This document shows, in pieces, positions 7,055 through 15,953 of a stretch of DNA of 25,481 nt. Below the pieces are notes generated by a model, which had not been told where the DNA came from, did not search any database, and worked only from the letters and a program-made list of their open reading frames with translations. How positions within the stretch are numbered: the stretch's first letter is position 1; every line of letters begins with the position of its first letter. The position numbers and the translations under genes were made by a program. Location: positions 1 through 25,481 of the forward strand of contig RFXE01000002.1 of the NCBI GenBank assembly GCA_009921785.1, given 5' to 3'. This stretch comes from Alphaproteobacteria bacterium (GTDB lineage Bacteria > Pseudomonadota > Alphaproteobacteria > Rhizobiales > Beijerinckiaceae).

Positions 7055-8086
7055 ATGGCCCTTGCCCACACTCTTCTCGACGCGATCGGTAAAACGCCCC
7101 TCATCCGCCTGAAACGCGCCTCCGAACTGACCGGCTGCACCATTCTCGGCAAGGCTGAGTTTATGAATCCAGGAGGATCGGTCAAAGATCGTGCCGCCTT
7201 CGGCATTATCATGGACGCGATGGCGCGTGGCGTTCTCAAACCGGGCGGCACGATTGTGGAGGGAACCGCGGGCAATACGGGCATCGGGCTCGCGCTTGTC
7301 GGCAACGCTTTGGGCCTCAAAACCGTGATCGTGATCCCCGAAACGCAGTCGGAGGAGAAAAAGGCAACGCTTCGGCAAATGGGCGCGGTCCTGATCGAAG
7401 TGCCCGCCGTGCCTTATGCGAACCCGAATAATTATGTGAAAGTCTCGGGACGAATGGCGGAAAAACTGGCGCAGACGGAAGCGCAAGGTGCGATTTGGGC
7501 CAATCAATTCGACAATGTCGCCAATCGGGAGGCGCATCAACGCACAACCGCCGAGGAAATCTGGACGGATACTGAAGGCAAAGTTGACGGCTTTATTTGT
7601 GCGGTTGGCACGGGCGGCACGCTCGCCGGAACCGGTCTGGGCCTCAAAGCCAAAAATCCAAAAATCACAATCGGTCTTGCCGATCCAATGGGTGCAGCGC
7701 TCTATTCTTATTACACAACGGGTGAACTCAAATCCCAAGGCTCTTCAATCACGGAAGGCATCGGCCAAGGCCGCATCACCAAGAATCTCGAAGGCGCGCC
7801 GATTGATGTCGCGTTTCAGATTACCGATGACGAAGCCATTCCGTTGATTTTCAAATTGCAAGAAGAGGAAGGCTTCTCTCTCGGCGGTTCATCAGGTGTG
7901 AATATTGCCGGTGCCATGAGACTCGCAAAGCATTTGGGACCCGGCCACACGATTGTGACGATCCTCTGCGATGGTGGCTCGCGTTACGCCTCGAAGCTCT
8001 ATAATCCTGACTTCTTACGATCAAAGGGATTGCCTGTGCCGCATTGGCTTGAGCAGCAAAGCCCCATCAAAGCGGATCTGATATAA
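7055..8086 (+). CDS. cysK: cysteine synthase A (O-acetylserine sulfhydrylase)
   Basis: PLP enzyme that makes cysteine from O-acetylserine and sulfide. The 343-residue protein shows the PLP lysine K44 in NPGGSVKDR, the substrate loop EGTAGNTGIG, the phosphate-binding GTGGT segment in CAVGTGGTLAGTG, and GGSSGVN near the C-terminus. It is slightly longer than enterobacterial CysK, ending LRSKGLPVPHWLEQ plus a short tail. An in-frame stop at 7037-7039 rules out an upstream start. No good Shine-Dalgarno precedes the ATG, so initiation may be weak or unusual. It is first in cysK-alaX-sseA, and its stop overlaps the alaX start by one base (TAATG). The palindromes upstream suggest repression by a cysteine- or Fe-S-responsive regulator. 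Confidence 0.94.
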   Translation: MALAHTLLDAIGKTPLIRLKRASELTGCTILGKAEFMNPGGSVKDRAAFGIIMDAMARGVLKPGGTIVEGTAGNTGIGLALVGNALGLKTVIVIPETQSEEKKATLRQMGAVLIEVPAVPYANPNNYVKVSGRMAEKLAQTEAQGAIWANQFDNVANREAHQRTTAEEIWTDTEGKVDGFICAVGTGGTLAGTGLGLKAKNPKITIGLADPMGAALYSYYTTGELKSQGSSITEGIGQGRITKNLEGAPIDVAFQITDDEAIPLIFKLQEEEGFSLGGSSGVNIAGAMRLAKHLGPGHTIVTILCDGGSRYASKLYNPDFLRSKGLPVPHWLEQQSPIKADLI

Positions 8087-8799
8087 TGGCCACAGAGCTT
8101 CTCTTTCGCGAAGATGCCTATCTCAAATCAACATCCGCGCGCGTCTTAGGCATCAATGAGCGCAATGGCATCATTCTCGACCGCACCGTATTTTATGCAA
8201 CAGGGGGCGGACAACCCGGCGATGTTGGCGTGCTTGTAAGTGACACCGGCAAAATTACAAAAATCGCCACCACAGTCTATGGTGAAGATAAGAGCCAAAT
8301 CATTCATGTGCCCGCAGAAGGCGAGACACTTCCTGAAATGGGATCGGAAGTCACGGCAACAGTTGATTGGGAAATACGCTATAAAAGAATGCGTATTCAC
8401 ACAGCGCTTCATGTGCTCACCACAGTACTCCCTTATCCAGTAACCGGTGGCGCAATTGGTGATGGCGAAGGTCGGTTGGATTTTGATATTCCCGATGCAG
8501 GACAAGACAAAGATGAAATCACGGCGGAATTGATGCGCCGTATCTCTCAAAATGCCGATGTGACCTATCGATGGATTACCGATGAAGAACTTGAGGCTAA
8601 TCCGTCACTCGTTAAAACCATGTCGGTAAAGCCGCCTATGGGCACGGGTCGTGTGCGCTTGGTTGAAATAGCAGGCCTTGATTTACAACCCTGCGGCGGC
8701 ACGCATGTAAATAATACAAGCGAAATCGGATCAGTCGTTATTACAGCGATTGAGAAGAAGGGTAAAATCAATCGCCGCGTTCGCATAGCGTTGCTTTAA
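8086..8799 (+). CDS. alaX: alanyl-tRNA editing protein AlaX (trans-editing hydrolase)
   Basis: A free-standing editing domain that hydrolyses mischarged Ser- or Gly-tRNA-Ala. The 237-residue protein has the four zinc ligands of the second additional domain shared by AlaRS and ThrRS: H105 and H109 in HTALH, C203 and H207 in CGGTH. The N-terminal half has the typical FYATGGGQPGDVG motif of the AlaX beta barrel, so it belongs to the longer AlaX class. Translation is coupled to cysK by a one-base stop/start overlap. The pairing is notable because cysK consumes O-acetylserine, made from serine, the amino acid that AlaX removes from tRNA-Ala; whether that link is functional is not shown. Confidence 0.93.
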   Translation: MATELLFREDAYLKSTSARVLGINERNGIILDRTVFYATGGGQPGDVGVLVSDTGKITKIATTVYGEDKSQIIHVPAEGETLPEMGSEVTATVDWEIRYKRMRIHTALHVLTTVLPYPVTGGAIGDGEGRLDFDIPDAGQDKDEITAELMRRISQNADVTYRWITDEELEANPSLVKTMSVKPPMGTGRVRLVEIAGLDLQPCGGTHVNNTSEIGSVVITAIEKKGKINRRVRIALL

Positions 8800-8825
8800 T
8801 TTTTCAGAAATAGGATTTTAAATTT

Positions 8826-9661
8826 ATGACCGCTCCTCTTTTCGTTTCAACGCAATGGCTGACTGATCATCTTGATCACGCGGATATTTCTATTGTTGAC
8901 GCGAGCTGGTATCTACCAACCATGAATCGCAATGGCAAAAGCGAATATGAAGAGGGTCACATTCCGGGTGCTGTATTTTTTGATATCGATGCCATTGCCG
9001 ACAAAACGACGTCACTGCCGCACATGATGCCGCGTCCCGATGACTTTGCGCAGGCCGTGGGCGCAATGGGAATTTCAGATCAAGATCATATCATTGTTTA
9101 TGACGGCGCCGGATTATTCGCTGCCGCGCGCGTGTGGTGGACATTCACGACTATGGGAGCGCAGCGCGTATCAATTCTCGAGGGCGGCGCACCCCGCTGG
9201 AAGGCGGAAGCGCGCGCATGGACGAATGCGAAATCAAATCCACTGCCAAAAGCATTCAAGACAAATTTAGACGCCGCCGCGATTGCTGATCTTGAAGCCA
9301 TCAAAACCGCACTCAAAGCCAAAACGGCGCAGATTGTTGATGCGCGTCCGGCTGATCGCTTTAGAGGCGAAGCGCCTGAACCCCGTCCCGGCTTGAAATC
9401 CGGTCACATGCCGGGAAGTTTCAATGTGCAATTCGGTGATGTTGTCGCCAATGGCACTTTGAAGAACGAAAGCGATCTTCGTGCAGCCTTCAAAAATGCT
9501 GGCGTTGATATCGATCAGCCCATCATCACAAGTTGTGGCTCTGGCGTGTCCGCAGCCATCCTTGCCCTTGCGTTACAATCGATTGGCAAACCGATCCACG
9601 CGCTTTATGATGGCTCATGGGCCGAATGGGGCGCGCGGGAAGAGTGTGAAGTGGTGAAGGG

Positions 9662-9665
<4 letters not shown>
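8826..9665 (+). CDS. sseA: 3-mercaptopyruvate sulfurtransferase (tandem rhodanese)
   Basis: Transfers sulfur from 3-mercaptopyruvate (or thiosulfate) to an acceptor. The 279-residue protein has two rhodanese domains: an inactive N-terminal one (VDASWYLP, GHIPGAVFFDID, DHIIVYDGAGLFAAARVWW) and a catalytic C-terminal one with VDARPADRFRG, GHMPGSFNV and the active-site loop CGSGVSA with nucleophile C237. A CG-S/T-G-V loop favours mercaptopyruvate over thiosulfate. It is 26 bases after alaX and preceded by AGGA. It ends in a TTAA shared with the convergent aapP stop. As third gene of the cluster it completes a cysteine-sulfur set. Confidence 0.94.
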
Positions 9666-10441
<776 letters not shown>

Positions 10442-10453
10442 AATCAGAACTTC

Positions 10454-11515
10454 CTAATGACGATGATCGGTAGCAAGACGCTGCGAAAGACGCCACACCG
10501 GATTGTTCAACGACGCTTCGATCACTTTGAGGAAATCGAAAATATTGACGATGGCCACGAGTGTTGTGTCTTTCAACAACCCAATGAAGTTGTTCACGAT
10601 GCCCGGAATAACGATCTTCAACGCTTGCGGCAGAATGATCTTCACCATCATCTGCCAATAGCTGAGACCCAAGGCTTGCGCGGCTTCATATTGGCCGCGT
10701 GGAATGGCTTGCAAACCGCCGCGAACGGTTTCTGCCATATAGGCCGAGAAGAAGAGTGCTACACCCACAAGCACGCGCAGCAGGGGATCCGGCCGCCAGC
10801 CTTCGGGAACAAAGAGCGGGAACATCACATTCGCCATAAAGAGCACCGTGATCAATGGCACGCCGCGAATGAATTCGATCATAACCACACTGGCTGAACG
10901 CGCCACCGGCATATGCGACCGACGGCCAAGCGCGAGGAGAATGCCAACAGGCACCGAGATCACGATGCCCACGGTGCCAATGACGATCGAGACAAGAAAG
11001 CCGCCCCAGAAATGGGTTTGAACAGGCGTTAGCCCTAATGTCTCAGAGCCATTGAGCAAGAAGAAGGCAACGATGGGAAAGATGATAAAGAAATAAATCA
11101 TCGCCCAATCTTTGCGGGGGATACTAGGCACGAGAAGCCAAGCAAGCCCAAGCGCTTCGAGAACGAAAAATAATTCTGGACGCCAGCGCAAATGTTCGGG
11201 GTATTGGCCAAAGACGAAATAACCCCAATGAGCATTTACAAAGCCCCAGCATACGCCAACCGGATGACCAAGAAGTTCGGCGTTACAATCTTTACTGCTG
11301 TTCGCTGTCCATACCGCCGTGATGATCAAGCGATCAATCATGCCCGGGATGACTTGATAAAGCCCAAACAAAATCAGGATTGTCAGAACTGAGTTAAACA
11401 CCGACGAAAACAGATTTTCGCGCGCCCAATGAAAAATCCCCGATGTGCGCATCGGTGGAGGGAGCGGATCGCTAAAATGGGAACGGATAAATTTCAATTC
11501 AGCTTGACCGCTCAT
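10454..11515 (-). CDS. aapM: general L-amino acid ABC transporter permease AapM, C-terminal helix missing
   Basis: Inner-membrane permease of the amino-acid importer. Several membrane segments are visible (VLTILILFGLYQ, AMIYFFIIFPIVAFFLL, WGGFLVSIVIGTVGIVISVPVGIL, LLRVLVGVALFFSAYMAE), and the coupling loop ETVRGGLQAIPRGQYEAAQALGLS is intact. The protein has 353 residues against about 384 in the Rhizobium family member as I remember it. The difference lies at the C-terminus: after IEASLNNPVW it runs straight into RLSQRLATDHRH and stops, so the usual last helix before the SRYSQ-type tail is gone. That looks like an in-frame internal deletion of about 30 codons. It starts one base after aapQ and ends 12 bases before aapP. 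Confidence 0.92.
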   Translation of the reverse strand: MSGQAELKFIRSHFSDPLPPPMRTSGIFHWARENLFSSVFNSVLTILILFGLYQVIPGMIDRLIITAVWTANSSKDCNAELLGHPVGVCWGFVNAHWGYFVFGQYPEHLRWRPELFFVLEALGLAWLLVPSIPRKDWAMIYFFIIFPIVAFFLLNGSETLGLTPVQTHFWGGFLVSIVIGTVGIVISVPVGILLALGRRSHMPVARSASVVMIEFIRGVPLITVLFMANVMFPLFVPEGWRPDPLLRVLVGVALFFSAYMAETVRGGLQAIPRGQYEAAQALGLSYWQMMVKIILPQALKIVIPGIVNNFIGLLKDTTLVAIVNIFDFLKVIEASLNNPVWRLSQRLATDHRH

Positions 11516-11516
11516 C

Positions 11517-12707
11517 TCACCGCTCCACCAAAGCCACGCGGCGATTGAACCAATTCATGAAGGCCGAAGTCAAAAGACTGAGGGTCAGATAAACAAGCAT
11601 AGTGACCGAGACCATCTCAACCGCTTGCCCTGTTTGATTGAGCACTGTTCCGGTGAACACATTGACGAGATCGGGATAGCCAATCGACACACCGAGCGAC
11701 GAGTTTTTCGTGAGGCTTAGATATTCGCTGTTCAAAAGCGGGACGATCACACGAAGCGCTTGTGGCATGATGACGAGGCGAATGGTCTGACCATGACTTA
11801 AACCCAAAGCCTGAGACGCCTCTGTCTGCCCCTTTGAAATCGCGACAATCCCGGCACGAACATTCTCGGCAATAAAAGCAGCGGTATAAGTCGTAAGCCC
11901 AATTACCAACGAGACGAATTCAGGCGGAAGAGTCATGCCGCCAGAGGCATTGAAGCGCCCCTGCACCGGCACATCGAAACTCAAGGGCGAACCCGAGAGA
12001 AAGAAGACAATCAAAGGCAGGCCAATGATCATACTGGTCGAAAATAAACCCGCATTCGGACGGTTACCTGTGCGTGCCTGAACGCGCCGCGCCCACCAGA
12101 ATAGAACCGCACCCAAAATCACTGTGCTCACAAAGGCAATCAGCGGATAGATGAACGCATCGCCAAAGATCGGCTTCGGCATAAGAAGCCCGCGCGTATT
12201 CAAAAGAATATCAGCGGGTAGTTTGATTGACTCACGAGGTTCGGGCAGTAGCCCCAAAACGCCGCGATACCAAAAATAAAGAATGAGAAGCAACGGAACA
12301 TTGCGAAAGATTTCGACATAGACCATCGCCAATTTGGCAACGAGCCAATTCCGCGACAATCTCAAAATACCGATGATCACACCGAGAATGGTTGCAAAGA
12401 ATATGCTCACCAAGGAGACAAGCATTGTGTTGAGAAGACCGACCCAGAAGGCGCGTCCATAAGAGGATGCTGCACTATAGGAAATCAATGTCTGGCTGAT
12501 ATCGAAACCGGCTTCAACATCCCAGAAGGCAAAGCCCTGCGCGATATTGCGCTTTCTAAGATTGGAAACAGTATTGTCATACGCGAACCAGAAAAGCGCG
12601 ACAATCAAGCCCAAAAGAAGAAGTTGAAAAAACAGACTGCGGATTCGGGGGTCGTTATAGAAAACGACCTTCGAGTCTGACGGACGCCCCTCAACGCCGA
12701 CGCTCAT
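11517..12707 (-). CDS. aapQ: general L-amino acid ABC transporter permease AapQ
   Basis: Partner permease of AapM. At 396 residues it has the family length. Visible parts are an N-terminal membrane segment (FFQLLLLGLIVALFWFAY), the family hallmark NTVSNLRKRNIAQGFAFWD, further membrane segments (LVSLVSIFFATILGVIIGIL, FIYPLIAFVSTVILGAVLFW), the coupling loop AENVRAGIVAISKGQTEASQALGLS, and a complete last helix (VSVTMLVYLTLSLLTSAFMNWF) before NRRVALVER. That intact end contrasts with the shortened AapM. It is second in aapJQMP, 74 bases after aapJ, and a stable hairpin in that gap probably lowers its expression relative to AapJ. Confidence 0.95.
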   Translation of the reverse strand: MSVGVEGRPSDSKVVFYNDPRIRSLFFQLLLLGLIVALFWFAYDNTVSNLRKRNIAQGFAFWDVEAGFDISQTLISYSAASSYGRAFWVGLLNTMLVSLVSIFFATILGVIIGILRLSRNWLVAKLAMVYVEIFRNVPLLLILYFWYRGVLGLLPEPRESIKLPADILLNTRGLLMPKPIFGDAFIYPLIAFVSTVILGAVLFWWARRVQARTGNRPNAGLFSTSMIIGLPLIVFFLSGSPLSFDVPVQGRFNASGGMTLPPEFVSLVIGLTTYTAAFIAENVRAGIVAISKGQTEASQALGLSHGQTIRLVIMPQALRVIVPLLNSEYLSLTKNSSLGVSIGYPDLVNVFTGTVLNQTGQAVEMVSVTMLVYLTLSLLTSAFMNWFNRRVALVER

Positions 12708-12745
12708 AGTGCTATCCCGCCTGACAGTTAATCGTGAAAATAAAT

Positions 12746-12771
12746 CCGGCGGGACAATGATGTCCCGCCGG
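12746..12771 (-). terminator. intercistronic hairpin between aapJ and aapQ (attenuator or mRNA-stabilising stem-loop)
   Basis: CCGGCGGGACA and TGTCCCGCCGG form a perfect 11-base-pair stem around a 4-base loop, in the 74-base gap after the aapJ stop. On the minus strand it is followed by ATTTATTTT, a moderately T-rich tract. Such hairpins after the binding-protein gene of ABC importers commonly stop part of the transcripts and protect the upstream message, giving excess binding protein over permease. Confidence 0.7.
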
Positions 12772-12781
12772 TGTGTTTAGA

Positions 12782-13798
12782 TTAGCGGATTGGCGGTGCG
12801 TATTGCAGGCCACCCTTTGACCAGAGCGCGTTCGACGAACGAGCGAGCTGGAGAGGCGTATTCGGGCCAACATTACGCTCGAAGAGTTCTTCGTAGTTGC
12901 CGACGCCCTTAACGATCTGGACGACCCAAGCGTTCGAAAGGCCGAGCGACTCGCCGAACTTACCTTCGGTACCGAGAACGCGCTTCACTTCCGGATCTTC
13001 AGACTTCACCTTCTCGTCAACATTCTTCGAATTGATGCCGAGCTCTTCCGTGGTGAGCAATGCATAGTGCACCCACTTCACGAGATTGAGCCATTGATCG
13101 TCGCCCTGACGGACAACAGGACCGAGCGGCTCTTTCGAAATCACTTCAGGAAGAATGATGTGATCATCAGGCTTTGCCATCGACAAACGGTCGGCAGCGA
13201 GGCCCGAACGGTCGGTCGTGTAGCTGTCGCAACGGCCTGAGTCATAAGCCTTCAACGCTTCTTCCGAAGTACCGAATGTTACGACCTTGTAGTCCATCTT
13301 GTTCGAACGGAAGAAGTCGGCGAGGTTCAATTCGGTCGTTGTGCCTTGCTGCACGCAGATCGAAGCGCCGTTCAGTTCCTTAGCGGACTTCACATTGAGC
13401 TTCTTGTTTACCATGAAGCCTTGGCCGTCATAGAAGTTCACGCCAGCCCAGATGATGCCGAGCGTGGTTTCACGCGACATGGTCCATGTCGAGTTACGGA
13501 TCAACACGTCAACTTCACCCGAAGCGAGAGCGGTGAACCGATCCTTCGACGAAAGCGGAACGAATTTCACTTTGGTCGGATCGTTGAAAATCGCAGCCGC
13601 GATAGCACGGCAATAATCAACGTCGAGACCTGTCCAGTTACCCTTCTGGTCCGGCACGCCGAAACCAGCTGTTCCCGGGTTGGCGCCGCAGACGAGTTGT
13701 CCCTTAGCTTTCACATTGTCGAGCGTGCCGGCAGACGCCGCCGAAACAAGGCCGACACTGGCAGCGGCCACAAGAGCCGCAGCGATCAGTTTCTTCAT
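12782..13798 (-). CDS. aapJ: general L-amino acid ABC transporter, periplasmic binding protein
   Basis: Periplasmic solute-binding protein that delivers amino acids to AapQM. The start is ATG 13798, preceded by GGAGGA at ideal spacing; this gives 338 residues beginning MKKLIAAALVAAASVGL with a signal peptide cleaved near ASA-GTL. The mature protein begins TLDNVKAKGQLVCGANPGTAGFG and continues GLDVDYCRAIAAAIF and VDVLIRNSTWTMSRE, all typical of AapJ, and ends ALWSKGGLQYAPPIR. The open frame continues upstream to 13867 but lacks a signal-peptide-like N-terminus there. It is first in aapJQMP and divergent from metC, a neighbourhood conserved in rhizobia. Confidence 0.96.
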   Translation of the reverse strand: MKKLIAAALVAAASVGLVSAASAGTLDNVKAKGQLVCGANPGTAGFGVPDQKGNWTGLDVDYCRAIAAAIFNDPTKVKFVPLSSKDRFTALASGEVDVLIRNSTWTMSRETTLGIIWAGVNFYDGQGFMVNKKLNVKSAKELNGASICVQQGTTTELNLADFFRSNKMDYKVVTFGTSEEALKAYDSGRCDSYTTDRSGLAADRLSMAKPDDHIILPEVISKEPLGPVVRQGDDQWLNLVKWVHYALLTTEELGINSKNVDEKVKSEDPEVKRVLGTEGKFGESLGLSNAWVVQIVKGVGNYEELFERNVGPNTPLQLARSSNALWSKGGLQYAPPIR

Positions 13799-13841
13799 TT
13801 GGTCCTCCAGATGTTCGGGCCCGCCAAATGCGTGACCCAAT

Positions 13842-13860
13842 CCATGCCAATCAGGCATGG
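13842..13860 (-). promoter_or_regulatory. inverted repeat in the aapJ leader
   Basis: CCATGCC (13842-13848) and GGCATGG (13854-13860) form a perfect 7-base inverted repeat with a 5-base loop. If the promoter at 13895-13867 is right, this would be at the very 5' end of the aapJ transcript, as a capping hairpin or operator. It may equally bind a regulator as DNA. Confidence 0.4.
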
Positions 13861-13866
13861 CAGGCA

Positions 13867-13895
13867 TTAAATTTTGAAGTAGTGGTCACGGTCAA
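13867..13895 (-). promoter_or_regulatory. candidate promoter of aapJQMP
   Basis: On the minus strand TTGACC (13895-13890) is followed by 17 bases and ATTTAA (13872-13867). The -35 is good and the -10 is mediocre. It lies about 70 bases before the aapJ start in the 197-base region shared with the divergent metC. Confidence 0.35.
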
Positions 13896-13995
13896 GGGAA
13901 ATACGCAGGCTCAACAGTAAAATCGTGACATTATCCTTGACCAAGAGAACAAAATTGCCGTCCAATGCCTAAAATTTGGGACGAAAGGCCATTTT

Positions 13996-15192
13996 ATGAC
14001 TGACAAAATGACGCAGGAGGTGTTTTCGCGCCTCTCGGACCGTACAAAGCTTGTCTATGCTGGACGTGACCCGACCGAGCAGCATGGCTTCGTCAACACG
14101 CCGATCTATCGCGGCTCGACCGTCATTTCGCCGACCATGGAGACGCTGCTCAACCGGTCGGGTCGCTACATTTATGGCACCCAAGGGACACCAACGAGCG
14201 ATGCGCTTGAGAACGCTTGGACTGCAATTGCGAAAGCAGCAGGGACCGTCTGCGTACCTTCAGGTCTCGCTGCCGTCGCCGTCGCGCTGCTCTCCTGTTT
14301 GAAGGCGGGCGATCATCTTTTGGTGACTGATAGTGTCTATCGCCCTACCCGCGTCTTTTGTGACGGGATGTTGAAACGGTTTGGCGTTGAGACAACCTAT
14401 TTCGATCCGATGATTGGCGGCGACATCGCTTCGCTCTTTAAACCCAACACGAAGGCTGTCTTTACCGAAGCACCCGGTTCACAAAGCTTCGAGGTGCAAG
14501 ATGTTCCCGCCATCGCGCGTGTTGCGCATGAGCGAGATGCGGTTGTGTTGATGGATAATACATGGGCGACACCCTTCTTTTTCTCACCGCATGAAATGGG
14601 CGTCGATCTTGCGATCGAAGCGGGCACCAAATATCTTTCAGGCCATTCGGATATTCTGCTCGGCCTTGTGTCAGCGAATGAACGCACATGGAAAGATCTG
14701 CGTGCAACTTATGATGCGATGGCGATTTGTGCCGGACCAGAAGACATGTTCTTGGCCCTTCGCGGTATGCGCACAATGCTTCTCCGTTTGAAGGAACAGG
14801 AAAAAGCAGCGCTCGAAATGGCGCATTGGTTGAAAGCGCAACTAGACGTCTTGAAAGTGCTTCATCCCGCCCTACCCGATTGTCCGGGTCATGAGATCTG
14901 GAAGCGCGATTTTACGGGCTCTTCCGGCCTCTTCTCGATCATTCTTAAGCCCGCGTCTCAAAAGGCCGTCGCCGCTATGCTCGATGATCTGGCGCTGTTC
15001 GGAATGGGGTATTCATGGGGCGGGTTTGAGAGCCTGATTATTCCCTTTAATTGCGCGACATACCGTACAGTGACGACATGGAATCCGGGCGGTCCTGCGC
15101 TGCGTATTCAAATTGGGCTTGAAGATGTGAAAGATCTGCAAGCGGATCTCGAAGCGGGCTTTGCTCGTTTACGCGCAGCGCATAACGCTTAG
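13996..15192 (+). CDS. metC: cystathionine beta-lyase (PLP, Cys/Met metabolism family)
   Basis: Cleaves cystathionine to homocysteine, pyruvate and ammonia in methionine synthesis. The 398-residue protein has the fold-type I landmarks: GRYIYGTQGTPTSDALE, PSGLAAVAVALLS, the PLP aspartate in LMDNTWATP, and the Schiff-base lysine K212 in EAGTKYLSGHSD. The C-terminal SWGGFESL and ALRIQIGLEDVKDL are typical of MetC. ATG 13996 is preceded by AAAGG; an in-frame ATG at 14008 is also possible. It is divergent from aapJ, as in rhizobia. Its TAG overlaps the convergent flavoprotein stop by 3-4 bases. No convincing SAM riboswitch is seen upstream. Confidence 0.93.
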   Translation: MTDKMTQEVFSRLSDRTKLVYAGRDPTEQHGFVNTPIYRGSTVISPTMETLLNRSGRYIYGTQGTPTSDALENAWTAIAKAAGTVCVPSGLAAVAVALLSCLKAGDHLLVTDSVYRPTRVFCDGMLKRFGVETTYFDPMIGGDIASLFKPNTKAVFTEAPGSQSFEVQDVPAIARVAHERDAVVLMDNTWATPFFFSPHEMGVDLAIEAGTKYLSGHSDILLGLVSANERTWKDLRATYDAMAICAGPEDMFLALRGMRTMLLRLKEQEKAALEMAHWLKAQLDVLKVLHPALPDCPGHEIWKRDFTGSSGLFSIILKPASQKAVAAMLDDLALFGMGYSWGGFESLIIPFNCATYRTVTTWNPGGPALRIQIGLEDVKDLQADLEAGFARLRAAHNA

Positions 15193-15788
15193 GGCACGCA
15201 CCATCGCGCGTCGGTCTGTTGAGGATTAAATCGATAGACCGCGCGTCGATTGCCCTCTGATCCCAGCCAGAGAAAATCGAGTTCATCGATCACAATGGTG
15301 ACGGCCGCGAAATGGGCGCGCCCTGCTTCCGCTTCAGCGCGATCACGCGGCAAATAAAAATCGTCGCGATGATCAATCTCATGGCCAGGGCCCGGTTCGG
15401 TCGCATAACAGAGCTTGCTCATCGCTTGTGATGATCCCCAAGCGGCATCACCCACTTCATCATCGCGATGAAGAGTGGCGTGACCTTCAACACGAAGCTG
15501 AATTTTTTCAGCTGGATCATAAAAGAGAACCGCGATGCGCGGATCTGCCGCCAGCTCGTGATATTTTTCTGATCTTACATCGGTGTGAAAGCGCAAGACC
15601 CGTGATTCAGGTTCAAAGGCGCGCAATACCACCACGCGCGAGCGCGGACGTCCATCATGACCAATCGTTGAAACAACCGGCGTGTGCATTGGCGCTGTTC
15701 GCGCGCGCACGGACTTCACAATCAGATCAAAGCCATGATCAAGCACCGCTTTAAGATCGGCAAGAAAGAGAGGAAGATCATTGCTCAC
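15189..15788 (-). CDS. pyridoxamine 5'-phosphate oxidase-like FMN-binding protein
   Basis: A 199-residue protein of the PNPOx-like split-barrel family. Visible features are VSTIGHDGRPRSRVVVLRAFEPES (FMN-binding strand pair), LRFHTDVRSEKYHELAADPRIAVLFYDP, LRVEGHATLHRDDE, and the C-terminal EFLWLG-type segment DELDFLWLGSEGNRRAVYRF. It is similar in layout to PdxH but lacks the clear C-terminal PLP-binding RxHxR-type ending, so I do not call it pdxH; it may reduce or oxidise another substrate. The start is GTG 15788 with AGGG upstream. It lies 22 bases downstream of the tRNA-Arg gene on the same strand and could share its transcript. Its end overlaps metC. Confidence 0.85.
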   Translation of the reverse strand: MSNDLPLFLADLKAVLDHGFDLIVKSVRARTAPMHTPVVSTIGHDGRPRSRVVVLRAFEPESRVLRFHTDVRSEKYHELAADPRIAVLFYDPAEKIQLRVEGHATLHRDDEVGDAAWGSSQAMSKLCYATEPGPGHEIDHRDDFYLPRDRAEAEAGRAHFAAVTIVIDELDFLWLGSEGNRRAVYRFNPQQTDARWCVP

Positions 15789-15810
15789 GAATAGGCCCTG
15801 AATATGCGAC

Positions 15811-15887
15811 TGGCGACTCCAGGAGGATTCGAACCTCCGACCTGCCGCTTAGAAGGCGGCTGCTCTATCCAGCTGAGCTATGGAGTC
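15811..15887 (-). tRNA. tRNA-Arg (anticodon TCT)
   Basis: Reading the minus strand from 15887, the acceptor GACTCCA pairs with TGGAGTC (15881-15887 against 15815-15821). The D arm is TAGCTCAGCTGGATAGAGC and the anticodon stem GCCGC/GCGGC encloses CTTCTAA, giving TCT for AGA/AGG arginine codons. The T arm is GGAGGTTCGAATCC, and CCA is encoded at 15813-15811 after a G discriminator. It lies between the complex I subunit gene and the PNPOx-like gene, all on the same strand. The 66 bases at 15888-15953 contain nothing further that I recognise. Confidence 0.96.
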
Positions 15888-15953
15888 AAAGCGCCAGGTT
15901 ACGGCCAAGGTTTATTAGCCGATCAGGCCCCGAGTCTCAATTCCTCAAGACGC

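Noticed and set aside
6827..7738. A 303-codon open frame on the minus strand opposite cysK and extending into chrR.
   Set aside because: It lies antisense to a clear cysteine synthase, has no domain-like character and is rich in residues typical of reverse-frame translation.
13868..13995. SAM-II or related riboswitch before metC.
   Set aside because: I looked for the compact pseudoknot with its conserved GCTAAA-type strand; the region has only a loose resemblance (GCCTAAAA) and no matching stem.
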